A program made the translations under genes and the position numbers. From contig BQMF02000031.1 in NCBI GenBank assembly GCA_027922465.2, positions 1,240,001-1,304,000 on the forward strand: a DNA stretch of 64,000 nucleotides, in the 5' to 3' direction. How positions within the stretch are numbered: the stretch's first letter is position 1; each line of letters opens with the position of its first letter. Positions 15,850-27,409 of the stretch are shown here, in pieces. The notes beneath the pieces were generated by a model that was given only the letters and a program-made list of their open reading frames with translations, was not told the origin of the DNA and searched no databases. Source of the DNA: Turritopsis dohrnii (Eukaryota > Cnidaria > Hydrozoa > Anthoathecata > Oceaniidae).

Positions 15850-16340
15850 AGTTCTAACTTGAGCAGATCCGCCACTGTCTGCATATTACTACTTGAATCT
15901 TTTCATGGAGTTTATAAATAACACAAATGTGCACAAAAAGGCAAATGACACAATAAAACTTTGTTAGAATCCGTATTACAATGCTCTCTTCAAACATTAT
16001 ATATCGTGTCCTACAACATATTACAATCCAAATTTTCACAAGGCTTTAGTGATCTCATTGTAAGTATATGAATCTAATCATCATCCAAAGTTTGTTTTCC
16101 TGACATTATATGTATCCCAAACTAAATCATTGTGTGGTTTTGAGTGGTTTTCAGCGGAAAAAGTCTTGATAAAAGTCATCTTTTCCAATGTGAATTTAAC
16201 ACTAATCAGACCCACACAATGATAACTTGACTGGGCATTGTACAGTGACAGTGACGATTTACTCCCTTCTTCAATTTGTTTAACTTACACTGACAGTTTT
16301 AGCGGAGTCATTGCGACTCCTAAAAGGCAGTCATTGAACA
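15850..16340 (+). repeat. Dispersed repeat family A, copy 1
   Basis: Matches the reverse complement of about 38400-39280 in order: GCCACTGTCTGCATATTACT, ACACAATAAAACTTTGTTAG-like, AATTTTCACAAGGCTTTAGT, CATCATCCAAAGTTTG, and TGTACAGTGACAGTGACGAT-like. It lacks the TTAA MITE that interrupts the other copy, so it represents the uninterrupted state. No protein is encoded here. Confidence 0.75.
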
Positions 16341-16629
16341 ATGATAACATAAGGAAGTAAATCAGATGATACAGAGAGCATCTTAAGGGAGTCTTTCTTT
16401 GCTTTTTACTAAATAATTATTCAGTTACCTGACTGAAGATGGACTATGTCCGAAAACCGAGGCTCTGTTGGGCTATGCCTCTCCCCAATGTACTACACTT
16501 TCCTAGTTGCATCAAAGTTAACGAGTTGGTTGGAACTTGAATCACCTCTGAGCATCTATCCAATGGGATTCCACTGATTCGTAGGCATTCAGGTTCAAGC
16601 TGCGCTACCCTCGTCTGCTACAAACTAGT

Positions 16630-16715
16630 GTGGTCGCAAGGGGTCGGTAGCTTAGTGGTTAGAGCAATCGCCCGGCAAGCAAGAGGTCATGAGTTGGAGT
16701 CCCACTCGATCTGAT
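16630..16715 (+). mobile_element. Degenerate tRNA-like SINE head
   Basis: GGTCGGTAGCTTAGTGGTTA followed by GAGCAATCGCCCGGCAAGCA resembles the D and anticodon arms of a tRNA, with a weak B box AGTTGGAGTCCC. The anticodon and acceptor stems are mismatched, so I read it as a SINE or tRNA relic and not a tRNA gene. Confidence 0.5.
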
Positions 16716-16959
16716 CAGGGATTTGTTAAAGCGTAGCTGGATGCAAAGCGATAGATTTCGCTATGTTCTATGTGTGTTGTCAGGAATTTCAGGAATGTAT
16801 GTGATTGTTTTTTTTCGCCAATTAAATTGCTTGAAAGCGTATTTTCAACCAATGAAAAGACGTGAAATAAGTCGTGAGAACTTCTGTTTGACTTGTATTT
16901 TATCCTAGCTATACGCGGAATAGTGTTCAAAGCAACAAGATTTTGTTTTGGGATTTTGA

Positions 16960-17110
16960 TCAAGAGGAAAAAGTGTAAAAGTGAACTGGGTAACATGCTC
17001 AGCATCTTAAAAATTACCCAAACGTTAGCTTATTAGATTTCTGCGAAAGCAAGAAAGCTATTAAAACCGGCTTTGGTTCTTCGTTTTTTTCTTACTGTCC
17101 AAACCTAGCG
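16960..17110. repeat. Fragment related to the 23-27 kb tandem array
   Basis: Contains GATTTCTGCGAAAGCAAGAA and TCTTACTGTCCAAACCTAGC. The same strings, reversed, border the tandem units at about 27050-27140, and a related GGCTTTCTTGCATACACAGA lies at 51031. It marks another copy of the same repeat family. Confidence 0.6.
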
Positions 17111-17130
17111 GTTTTTTGAAAATTCATGTG

Positions 17131-18884
17131 TGCGTTTACATGAAACCAAAACGTCGTGCAACGCATGTCACCCAGCGAAGAAACCCTTTTAGATTTACAA
17201 GTTTCTTTGGTCAATATTAAATGGATTTTTAAGAGCATATACACATTTTAAGATGAAAACAAAATCTATAGAAGAAACTTCGATTTTTTTGAACTGTGAT
17301 TATTCTTTTCTAAAGAAGATTTCAACATTTTGCAAACAGAAGAGTGAAAAGGTAGCTATACATTATTTGCTGTTTGTTTTTAGTGAAAACACAAAACATC
17401 TTCGTTTGTTTCATGTATGGGCTGTTATTCTTTTTAAGCTGTGGAAACTGAAGCTCAGCTTAGAGTCCTCATCAGCTCCAACATAAAAAATGTGGGTCTA
17501 CTGATGCTTTAATGTAATGTTTTAATATTTGATGATAATTTTTTAATGTTTTAATGTTTGATTTGTTTTTAAGTTATATACATTGTCAATGTCCTTTATT
17601 AAAAATGGCTTTCCTAATTACAATAGCAAATTCAAACATCTTCCAATTGCCTGTAAACTCAATACACATCAAATCATGTAACAAACCAAAATTTTCCTTT
17701 CAGTTATATATATAGATAATGTGTGTGGTGACTTAGGTAAATTTAGAACATAGGTATATATATATTTTTAAATGATCCAAATCTTTGTTTGGTTTTTGTG
17801 TTTGCAATCAATACTGGGAATTACGTTTGTAATTAAGAAGATTGATAGTACATATCAAATGTTTAAAGTTTATGATTTGCGTACGTAGTCACTGTGTGAC
17901 ATCTGAAAATATCAATATAAACATAAGCTGATTTTGTACTCCCAAAAGAAGGGATGTTTTATGTCATTCAGATGTTACTAAGTTTATTGGTGGTGTATAC
18001 GTATATACAATGAAGTTTTGCATAGTGTTAACTACAGTTTTGCAATATGCTTTTGGGTGCATATGAATGTAATCAGAAATGTAATGTTATGTTGTAAAAA
18101 AAAACCTTTCTTAAACTTCCTACAGATGTTTTTTAAACTGACCATGAATTTCAACTTTGATGAAGAATGTAAGTGCATGCCATATTGTTAATCAAACCGA
18201 AATAGAAATTTCTGATATGAGTTAACTATATTATGTATGTTGATTTTAGTCAATATAAATGTATTTTGCATGACCAAAATTTATATGTTCTTGGAAAAAT
18301 GTTTTGAGTTTATGAGTTATGATCATACTCATTAAGATATCTGAAAGGATCCGTGTATCTTTTATATTATTTTGTATCAACAAACATATTGTTCAGTTTA
18401 TTGGCAGTTACATACATTATAATAAAGTTTCGCATTGTGTCAATTATGCCTTCAAAATGTCCTGAGAAGCACGTAATTAGAAATGTAATATATTGTAGAA
18501 AATCATTCAAGTTTCAATGCGATTAAAGTATTTAATTTTTTCATATTTTCAGTTTCCAACTGATTTTGCAGAAATCTTTCTGCCCGTAAGGGCATCTTGT
18601 ATATATTTAGAACGCCTGCTTTGAAAAAAAACATGTTTTATTTTGAGGGAAATAGCTTGGTATAACCACAAATGTACTAAATTGACCTCTGCAGATAATA
18701 AACAAGTTATGTGACCTTCAAATAAAGATGTATTAATTTTGGCAACACAATTCAAGAAAATTTTAAAACTCAGGATAGCTGATATTGACTTACAAGACTA
18801 GGGAAAGTCGCATTTTGTTAGGATCAACAAAAATGAATTTGAAACCATGTTAGATAGATATATAGAGATAGATAATTTATTTGG
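17131..18884. other. AT-rich stretch with a degenerate ~420-bp duplication
   Basis: Around 17980-18110 and 18390-18520 the same order of strings occurs (TTTATTGG, ATACA..AT..AATGAAGTTT or AATAAAGTTT, then AGAAATGTAAT), so an old tandem duplication is likely. A short segment at 18126-18168 is bounded by a good acceptor (CTTCCTACAG) and donor (GTAAGT) and is open, but no partner exons were found. No gene is called. Confidence 0.35.
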
Positions 18885-19164
18885 TAAACGTCGTGAAAGC
18901 ATCCCTTACACGACCAAGAAAAAGAATTGGTACGAATGTAAATTCTATATGTAGTATGTTGTTGTTACTCAAAGTTTACTATTTAATGACTGCAGAATGA
19001 AATTTGAAAATTTTTGTCAGGTCCCAAATTGATCGCAAAAGGATCCCAATTGTGACGTCCCGTTTTCAGACGTCCCTACGACGTCGCAAAATGATCTTAA
19101 AACCAAACGACCATTTTACGATTAAATTGAGACGTCTCAAAGACGTCTTGTGCCCGTTGGCTTC
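18885..19164 (-). mobile_element. GACGTC-rich element, truncated copy facing left
   Basis: The reverse complement of this segment matches 19403-19690: CCAACGGGCACAAGACGTC at its right edge, repeated AGACGTCTC, then GTCCCAAATTGATCGCAA and ATTCGTACC. Together the two copies form a fold-back of about 280-bp arms around a 230-bp spacer. No coding capacity. Confidence 0.75.
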
Positions 19165-19402
19165 TTGGATTCCCTTCTTGACGAAATTGAATGTGTCCGT
19201 GTGACTGACAGTCTCTTTCGTTTGTTTTCTTGTTCTTAATTAATCGGCTATTATTATTATATATGATAAGTTAGCTTGCTTACTCTTTAAATTTCTTTTA
19301 AAGAACAACAAAACAATACTGATGATGGCCCACAAAACACGGTCGGCTATGCAGACAGTAACTAAATATGTTATAAGTACGCTGTTTTTTTTTATCAGCC
19401 AT

Positions 19403-20617
19403 AACCCAGCGGGCACAAGACGTCTTTGAGACGTCTTTATACAGATTAAATAACGACCTTCGAAACAATTATTAATTCAGGATCATTTTGCGACGTCGTA
19501 GAGACGTCTGAAATGGGACGTCGCAATTGGATCCTTTTACAATCAATTTGGGACCTGATCGAAATTTTCAAATTTCATTCGGCAGTCATTAAATAGTAAA
19601 GTTTGAGTAACAACAACATACTCCATATGGAATATACATTCGTACCGATTCTTTTTCTTGGTCTGTAAGGGACGCTTTCACGACGTTTTTGGGACGTCTC
19701 TATACAGATTAAATTACGACCTTCAAAATAATTATAAATTTTCAAAAGCGATTAGTCAACAAAGATTCATCGAATATGTTTTACTACAGTTGCGTGATTT
19801 AAAGAATTTGAAATAGACCAATCACAAATACGCAAGGCAAAGAGAAATTCCCGGGTTATAAAATTCACATGTGATATAGAAAGTTTCAAAAGCAAAGACT
19901 TTCTTGTAAGAAAAGGTTAATACTGTTAATAATGATACATGTAACATAAATTTCGATAAAAGACGTTTAGATAAAACTTAGAAGAATTAATTAAGCATGG
20001 CGTTTTGTCAAAGGTAAACTAGCAAAGTGTAAATGGAAAAACACCTTGAAAACATACGATCATGTTCAATGAAATTAACGGTGAGTTTCTGTTTTCTGAA
20101 TCCATCGGTGAGTATATTTATACATATTTATACATTATTGTTGAACTTAGTTTCAGCATTCCAGCATCAGAAGAGCACTTTAGATGATGCTCAAAGATCT
20201 CCTGAGGCGAAATTTCAAAAAGGCTAGCCGAAGGGAGTCTTAAATGTGGAAATACGTGTGAATCAAAATTTTATAACTTGATGACAAATTAGTTAGTTTA
20301 TGTTGAACTGTAAATTGTTGCGTTGTAAACTTTTAAAAAGAATTAAAAAGGAGACATTCATTGAATCTGTATGTTTTGTTTTTTTGATGATCCCAACATA
20401 GATGGCCTATGATCCCAGGAAAAGGAGGTTGTTAATCGGACGTCTCTACGATATCGTTACAGCCAGAGAATGAAAGATGTCGAGACGTCTCAATGAAGAT
20501 GTAATTGGGACGTCTTTTTAGATTCCAACTTCGCAACCATTTCGCGACGTCTTAGGAACATCTTTTCAAGACATCTCTACGACGTCTTTGCGACGTCTTT
20601 GTGCCCACTGGGAAGCT
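19403..20617 (+). mobile_element. DNA transposon-like element with CCCAGYGGGCACAA termini and GACGTC repeats
   Basis: The left end CCCAGCGGGCACAAGACGTC and right end GACGTCTTTGTGCCCACTGG, then G, are inverted copies. The 1.2-kb interior has many copies of the palindrome GACGTC near both ends, a typical layout for transposase binding sites. A short open segment (20033-20227) with a GTGAGT donor is present but has no recognisable domain. The element is probably non-autonomous. Superfamily not assigned. Confidence 0.7.
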
Positions 20618-21676
20618 TCAAATGAAAGTATTTGGGGAAAGCTAAATGATTTTGAATGATTAGCTACCATATTTTGGTTACTTGTGACAGCAGTAATTGG
20701 TCAGCGCGTTAAGCAGCTGATCTTTCATTAGCGGTTGTCCGTCCTATGTCCACAGTGCTAGCCTGGAGTCCTCATTAAAAGCTGATAGCACTTGGTAGAA
20801 TAGAGGCTATTTGTTAATCGTGGCTTAATTCAGATTTTTCAGATAATTTATAATTACAGTTATTTCATCAGGGTGAGTGCGGCCTCAAATTATAACATGA
20901 GTTTTACGGTTTGCCCAACACACTGATATCATTTTGGAAATAAAAGCTAAAGGAAAGGGTCATTTTACACCACAGAAGTGAAGAAATTCGTAATATTATC
21001 ACCGTATATTATAATTGAACCTGTTATTATTATACTGTTCAGTTTTGTGCTATATATTGGTCAGACCTGGAGATAGCTCTGCTGCCTCCAAAAAGGACCT
21101 CTGATATTACATCGGATAGGTATACGTTATTTTTTATGTATTCATACAAATGTGTCCATCAATATTGGCAAGTTTTCAATATCACATTATCCTGTCTAAA
21201 ATAAAAATTTATGCACACAAAAATAAAATGTGTATGTAGAAATCTATATTATCTCTAGTCATCCACAAAAATTAATAGACATTATTTTGAAGTTTATAAA
21301 GCATTTAGTTACCTGTGGTGAAAGTGCGTAGTGCACTAATCCAAAATGACTCTAACAATGATACCTATTCTGTGTTTGTTGTAATGCATTAATGTAGTAA
21401 TCATCAGGCAAAAGAACAAAATATAATACGTTTGTAAACTCTACATCATCACGTTCAACATGAACGTTGTCTTTTCAATATCAACATTGAACAAATGAAC
21501 AAATTACCTGTGTGGAGTCATTATGAGTCTCTTCACTTATTTATAGTCTTGTCATTTTTCTTATCACTTATATTTTTTGTATCGTAAATGTGTGTCTCTG
21601 CATGACCAGCAGTTTCTTTTGTTTTGTTAATCTTAAATAATCGGCAGTTCTATTGCATGCCTTTTTTTATTTTCAG
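20618..21676. other. Gene-poor stretch upstream of a candidate exon
   Basis: Includes a possible SINE relic (20695-20830). Otherwise AT-rich with no supported exon. A 30-nt open segment at 20840-20869 between CAG and GTGAGT could be a mini-exon but cannot be tested here. Confidence 0.3.
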
Positions 21677-23002
21677 TGAAGAAAGGCAAAAATGTATGAA
21701 TGGTGCATTACCACTCATACAAGCTCATGGTAGTTTTTAACATTATCAGTTATTTTTAGTCATTCCTTTGCAGAATTCATCATTGTAATGTGTGTGAGAA
21801 GCTTGCTTTTGAACTCATTGTAATCATTAGAATAAAGGTCTACGTGAAATTTTGCGAAGTACCTTAAGAGGATTTTTTTGCTTGGACTAACTTTGCAAAC
21901 CAAGGTTTGAAAACGTTTTGCATGGATTAATTTTTCCGAGTCTGAGCTTCTCAAGGAAAATGTTTAGATTTGATTTTGCGAATGTGCACAAAGTGCAATG
22001 TGTGTATTTTATAATTAAGCTTAGAGGTAGCAGCGAAAATCACCATTTCCATGCCTGCCACATTGCAAATCCAATGGGTGCTTGATAAGTGTTAATAGAC
22101 ACTGAGTCAAAAATTGAGCAAATAAAATCATCAAATTTTGCCTGGATTATTTTTTGCCAATCGCTCATATGTCTTGATGTTTTGCGTGGATTTATTTTTG
22201 CGAATTTGGGCAAAAGTCGCAAAAACTAATGCACACAAAAAAAATCCCCTTAAGCTTTTTTAGGAATTGGTAACTTCTTTTGATTTTAATGCAATCCTGC
22301 ATTTATTCGCCATCCGATTTTAGTCAATTCACTTCAAAGACAATCGTATTTGTTTCATTTGAAATGTCCTTAGATAGCATAGATGAAAATCAATTGATAA
22401 GTGTTTGTATCTTTAATTTCTGGATAAACATTTTATTGAATTAAGTTTTGTTGCACAATTTGGACACAATTTTGAGACCAGACCTGTTTGGTTTTATCAT
22501 TGAATGTCTTATTCCTACTATTACTTCATTATTACAGTTATCGCTCATGAATTCCTATTTTGACCTTCCTGGAACAAAAACGTGGTTTTTCCATTTTTCA
22601 ACTTTGGCCAAAGCGCTGATCTTCAGGCCTCTTGGCCTCTTGTTTTTCTTTAGATTCTTATTAGGAAATTTTCCTGTCAATTTGATTGCTCTTATGAAAC
22701 AGTCAATTACAAATGGCTCATGCAACATTATGGAACTTTCATGCAATGCAGGGCAACTTCGCTATTCAATGCAATATTTCTGGATGTGTATTAAAATTCA
22801 AAAATCCAAAGAGCTGTGCAAAAACATAAAAGTTAAACATGAAGACTCAGTTCAGTGAATGATACACTTTAAATGACTTTTAGATATCAATGCAAGTTAC
22901 AATAATTTTGCTGGTGATAGCAGTGATGACGAAGATGTTCAGTTTTTTGAGCTGCACTGTTCCATGAATGATGATGATGGTGTAGCAGATGTTTTAATTT
23001 AA
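21677..23002 (+). CDS. Candidate 3'-terminal exons of an unidentified gene
   Basis: Two segments fit together. Segment 21677-21729 follows a strong acceptor (TTTTTTTATTTTCAG), is open in one frame only and ends at G|GTAGTT in phase 1. Segment 22884-23002 follows GACTTTTAG, begins in the matching phase and ends with TAA at 23000-23002. The joined peptide is about 57 residues and acidic near its end (DSSDDEDVQFFEL, then NDDDG). An AATAAA signal lies at 23050-23055. The intron between them carries a TTAA MITE. No domain is recognised, and the upstream exons, which must exist, were not identified. It could also be part of a transposon gene. Confidence 0.35.
21864..22253 (+). mobile_element. TTAA-flanked MITE family T, copy 1
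   Basis: The ends CTTAAGAGGATTTTTTTG and CAAAAAAAATCCCCTTAAG are inverted. The body shares GAGCTTCTCAAGGAAAAT, AGCAGCGAAAATCACCATTT and GGGTGCTTGAT with copies at 38710-39132 and 63048-63453. Non-coding; the TTAA target suggests piggyBac-type mobilisation. Confidence 0.9.
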
Positions 23003-23049
23003 CTAAGAGAAATGCATGATGTTACTCAAAGTGCAATTTTTTTATTTGC

Positions 23050-23055
23050 AATAAA
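23050..23055 (+). terminator. Polyadenylation signal AATAAA
   Basis: Lies 48 bp after the TAA of the candidate terminal exon 22884-23002, followed by T-rich sequence. It supports a transcript end here only if that exon is real. Confidence 0.35.
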
Positions 23056-23331
23056 ATTATTGGCATAGTTTCATTTGTAAACGTCATTATTCGGCTGCGT
23101 GTGACGTAATTTTTTAAAAGTTTTATCTCATTTAATCTGCAATCCAAAATTCAATTTTTCTTTGTGTTTCTTTGTATTCTCACTATTTTCGAGACAAAAC
23201 TGGTATTCCTCTTGAGTGAAATATTAATTAACACAAATTAGCGCCCTGAAAAACTTTCTTCGTGGTTTTTCTTCATTCTCGGTCTACCTTTTATTGAAAA
23301 GTGGGAGAGACAATCGAATCATAACAATATA

Positions 23332-26300
23332 AACAAGATGCCCTACCGGGCAGAAGGATTTCTGCAAGCTTTGCTGCTGAAAATGCCACAAAAATGCAAC
23401 ACTAGCACACTAGTCCTGCAAAACTAAGACAGTCACATCATTCAGCTCGAGAAGCATCAGCATTAAATAAACAAAAATATTGATGCGACTGACAATGTTC
23501 GTCAAGAAAGTCAGCCTACCATAACATAAAATAAGGGGCTTTTCTTTATGCTATCGCGGAGATCATTTATGAAGATCTGTTTTTTTGTACGAATAAGCTG
23601 AATAATTGTTACTGGATATTTGCCACCCACGTACTCCAAAAAAGTGCATCGACACAATACGAAACTTTAATTTAACCACATTAAATATAACGAATCCTAT
23701 AAAAAGATTGTGTATACTGGCGGTAACCAACATATCGTTTGGGCAGCACAAACTAATATATAAAGTTTCTATATTGATCTCCTCAGGATGAAAAATATAA
23801 ATATCACAATAATAATTACTTAGAAATTAAAGCTCATATCTAATCTAAAAGTTAAAAAAAATACAACATACGTAGGGAGAAAAGAGATAAGCTGATATAG
23901 AAAGAATACATCCAAAAATTGCTATTAAATATAGTATAAATAGCTGTATAAAGTGCATATGTTGGTGATGTTGGGGAGGAGCTGAAAGGAAGCTAAGCTG
24001 AGCTTTAAAAATCTAAAAGCTTCTAAAAATTGACTTCACACATGCATACACATACAAAATACACGAAGGTCTTTCATATTTAAAAAGGCTTGGAGCAAAA
24101 ATAAAACAAGAAATACCTTTTCTTCCACACACCATGTATTGGCACTGTTTTCATATTTTGAACTTCAAGAAAACTTCTTTCAAAAAACAGAATAACCACA
24201 CTGTAATTTAATTTTGTGAACATGATAAGTTCCCAACAGTAATGCAATTCTTTATATAAAATTATAAACTGTATTAACTTCTTTTAAAGCCATATTTCCA
24301 TCAAAGAAACTTTTAGCAAACTACACACGTTCTTTCTCTGCCATTTTTAAAACGTTTTGCAGACGATCACATGGCATGGCGAAAATCAGCCAATAAACTA
24401 TCGCTATTTAAGTGGAGGTGGCTAAATTAGCACCCTTTCGTAGAAATCGGGCATTATGCACCAATGACAATTAAGACGGCTTTTTTATGAACCAATGAAA
24501 TTTAAGAAACAAAAATGCGTAGGTTTGGACAGTAAGATGAAACAAGATGCCCTACCGGGCAGAAGGATTTCTACAAGCTTTGCTGCTGAAAATGCCACAA
24601 AAATGCAACACTAGCACACTAGTCCTGCAAAACTAAGACAGTCACATCATTCAGCTCGAGAAGCATCAGCATTAAATAAACAAAAATATTAATGCGACTG
24701 ACACAATACGAAACTTTAATTTAACCACATTAAATATAACGAATCCTATAAAAAGATTGTGTATACTGGCGGTAACCAACATATCCTTTGGGCAGCACAA
24801 ACTAATATATAAAGTTTCTATATTGATCTCCTCAGAATGAAAAATATAAATATCACAATAATAATTACTTAGAAATTAAAGCTCATACCTAATCTAAAAG
24901 TTAAAAAAAATACAACATACGTAGGGAGAAAAGAGATAAGCTGATATAGCCAGAATACATCCAAAAATTGCTACTAAATATAGTATAAATAGCTGTATAA
25001 AGTGCATATGTTGGTGATGTTTTGGGGAGGAGCTGAAAGGAAGCTAAGCTGAGCTTTAAAAATCCAAAAGCTTCTAAAAATTGACTTCACACATGCATAC
25101 ACATACAAAATACACGAAGGTCTTTCATATTTAAAAAGGCTTGGAGCAAAAACAAAACAAGAAATACCTTTTCTTCCACACACCATGTATTGGCACTGTT
25201 TTCATATTTTAAACTTCAAGAAAACTTCTTTCAAAAAACAGAATAACCACACTGTAATTTAATTTTGTGAACATGATAAGTTCCCAACAGTAATGCAATT
25301 CTTTATATAAAATTATAAGCTGTATTAACTTCTTTTAAAGCCATATTTCCATCAAAGAAACTTTTAGCAAACTACACACGTTCTTTCGCTGCCATTTTTA
25401 AAACGTTTTGTGGACGATCACATGGCATGGCGAAAATCAGCCAATAAACTATCGCTATTTAAGTGGAGGTGGCTAAATTAGCACCCTTTCGTAGAAATCG
25501 GGCATTATGCACCAATCACGATTGAGACGGCTTTTTTATGAACCAATAAAATTTAAGAAACAAAAATGCGTAGGTTTGGACAGTAAGATGAAAAAAAAAA
25601 CAAGATGCCCTTGCAGGCATAAGGATTTCTGCAAAATCAGCTGAAGTATGAAAAAAGAAAGACTACGACATTCTTGGAATTTAAGAAAAGTTTAATCCGC
25701 AATATATATTTATTAAATTTCTGATCATGTACTCCTCAAAAATCTGGAAAAAACAAATTGCCACTATCCAAAACTTTATACCAATAAACATCAATACACT
25801 TGATTATCTGAATCAATGACATATGTTCTTTATTTTGAAGTTACGAAATGATATTAAGGAGTCAGTGATCAATTCAGATAAGACAATGAGTATGCATGTA
25901 AGTCAATGTAAATGTTATGAATTTATGTATTGTCAATCTTCCTAACAGAATTCCTAAGGACAAAAAGGAACGCATAGACTTTAATGATACGAAATACATC
26001 CATATACATACAAAATCAACATACATAACTGAAACTTAAACCTAAAAACTTAGAAACTTAAAAAAACATTAAATTTTTAATTACGCATACACTCCAGGAA
26101 ATTCTTAAAGCACGGCTGACACAATATGAAACTTACGTTAACTGCCAATAAACTTAATGAACAAAAGAACAATAAATCTAATTAGATGCTGTGTAAGATA
26201 TCACATTGATTACGTAAGTCTTTCAATATATACGGTCAATCTTCCTAATAACGAAAAGACTTCCCAAACAAAAAAAGTAAACAAAGATTTGGATTATATA

Positions 26301-27090
26301 ATTAAATATGTGATCCAAATTAGCAAACATAACTGAAAGCAGTTAAAATTTACAGACAGTCGAGATAAGTTTCCTATTTGCTATCGTAAATAGCAAGTCC
26401 TATTCCTAATTAAGGGCATTAATGATAATACAGCCAAGAACTATACAAGTAAATTTGCTAACATATCTCTAGAGAAATATCAAACATAAAATGATGCAGG
26501 CAGAGGTTAGACAGATATTCTTGTTGTTGGAGCTGAAGAGGAAACTGAGCTGAGCTGTACGTATCCACAACTTAAAAGGCATTACAGCCCACAGATGAAA
26601 CAAACGAGCTTTTGTATTTCGAAAAGCTCAGAAGAATACCAGACATTTTCAAAAAAAAAACAAAAACCTTTCTTTTTTGACACACTGTTTTTATAAAACA
26701 TTGAGAACTTGTTTTTAAAAAAGAATGGACACAGTAGAATCTTTGTAAGATAATCATAAATTTTTACCCTCTACTCTCGGTCTTGGAACTGTAAATCTAT
26801 TCAACATCGATTGATCAATGAACTTTTGGAAGTTTCTTCGGTCACTCTGTAGTGTACCATTATGTGAACGGCGTGCAAATGTAAGTCGAAAAAAATACCC
26901 GGATGATCACATGGGGAAAATTCAAGCCAATAAACTAGCGCTATTAAAGTTAATTAGCACCCTTTCGTAATAGTGGCGCTTCATGCACCAATGAACTTTG
27001 AGACGGCGGCTGTATGAACCAATGAACTTCGAAATAAAAAAAATCGCTAGGTTTGGACAGTAAGATGAAAAAAAAAAAAAAAAAAAAAAA
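23332..27090. repeat. Tandem array of three ~1.1-1.5 kb units
   Basis: Units start at about 23332, 24541 and 25600 with AACAAGATGCCCTACCGGGC (GATGCCCTTGCAGGC in unit 3) and end with TAGGTTTGGACAGTAAGATG plus an A-run. Units 1 and 2 are nearly identical apart from a ~160-bp segment present only in unit 1 (about 23497-23655). Unit 3 is strongly diverged except at its two ends. On the minus strand, the unit ends carry three CCAAT boxes spaced about 40-90 bp apart. Units 1 and 2 then have a conserved ATGGCA start-like site. No long open frame is shared by the units, so a coding role is not supported. Confidence 0.85.
24340..24530 (-). promoter_or_regulatory. Possible promoter-like CCAAT cluster in array unit 1
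   Basis: Read on the minus strand, three ATTGG motifs are followed by a TTAAATAG box and then AAAATGGCAGAGAAAGAACG. The layout recurs in unit 2 (25390-25590) with ATGGCAGCGAAAGAA, and the CCAAT boxes recur in unit 3. The ATG opens only seven codons in unit 1 before a stop unless it is spliced. Promoter function is inferred from motif layout only. Confidence 0.3.
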
Positions 27091-27409
27091 ACTAAGAAAA
27101 ACAAAGACGATCGTAAAGGCTTTCTTGCTTACGCAGAAATCCAAAAAGAAGTATTATATGTCGTAGAAATTAAAAAACACGCAAAAAATATTTATTGTTA
27201 TGAAATATCCAAGTTTGTATAAAGCTATTTGCGTTTTCATAATGTTTTTGTATGTACATATTCATAGTGTTTTTATGAAAAGATCGATACATGATTTCAA
27301 GTAAATGGCATTGTTTTCTTAATTATCTTGAGTTCCACCATGAAATTCGGGGGCAAGATCAGCAAGATGACCAAGCGTTGAGAAGTGCCTCAATATTATT
27401 ATACTGGAA

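Noticed and set aside
16636..16710. Possible tRNA gene
   Set aside because: The acceptor and anticodon stems do not pair and the B box is poor; a SINE or tRNA relic fits better.
20033..20227. Small spliced gene with GTGAGT donor
   Set aside because: It is inside a transposon-like element, the joined frame stops soon in most phases, and no domain is seen.
22448..22858. 136-codon plus-strand frame
   Set aside because: It has a non-ATG start, a biased composition and no domain, and it falls in the intron of the candidate 3' exons.
26922..27144. Open frames with poly-Phe on the minus strand
   Set aside because: They are translations of the poly(A) run at the end of the tandem array.
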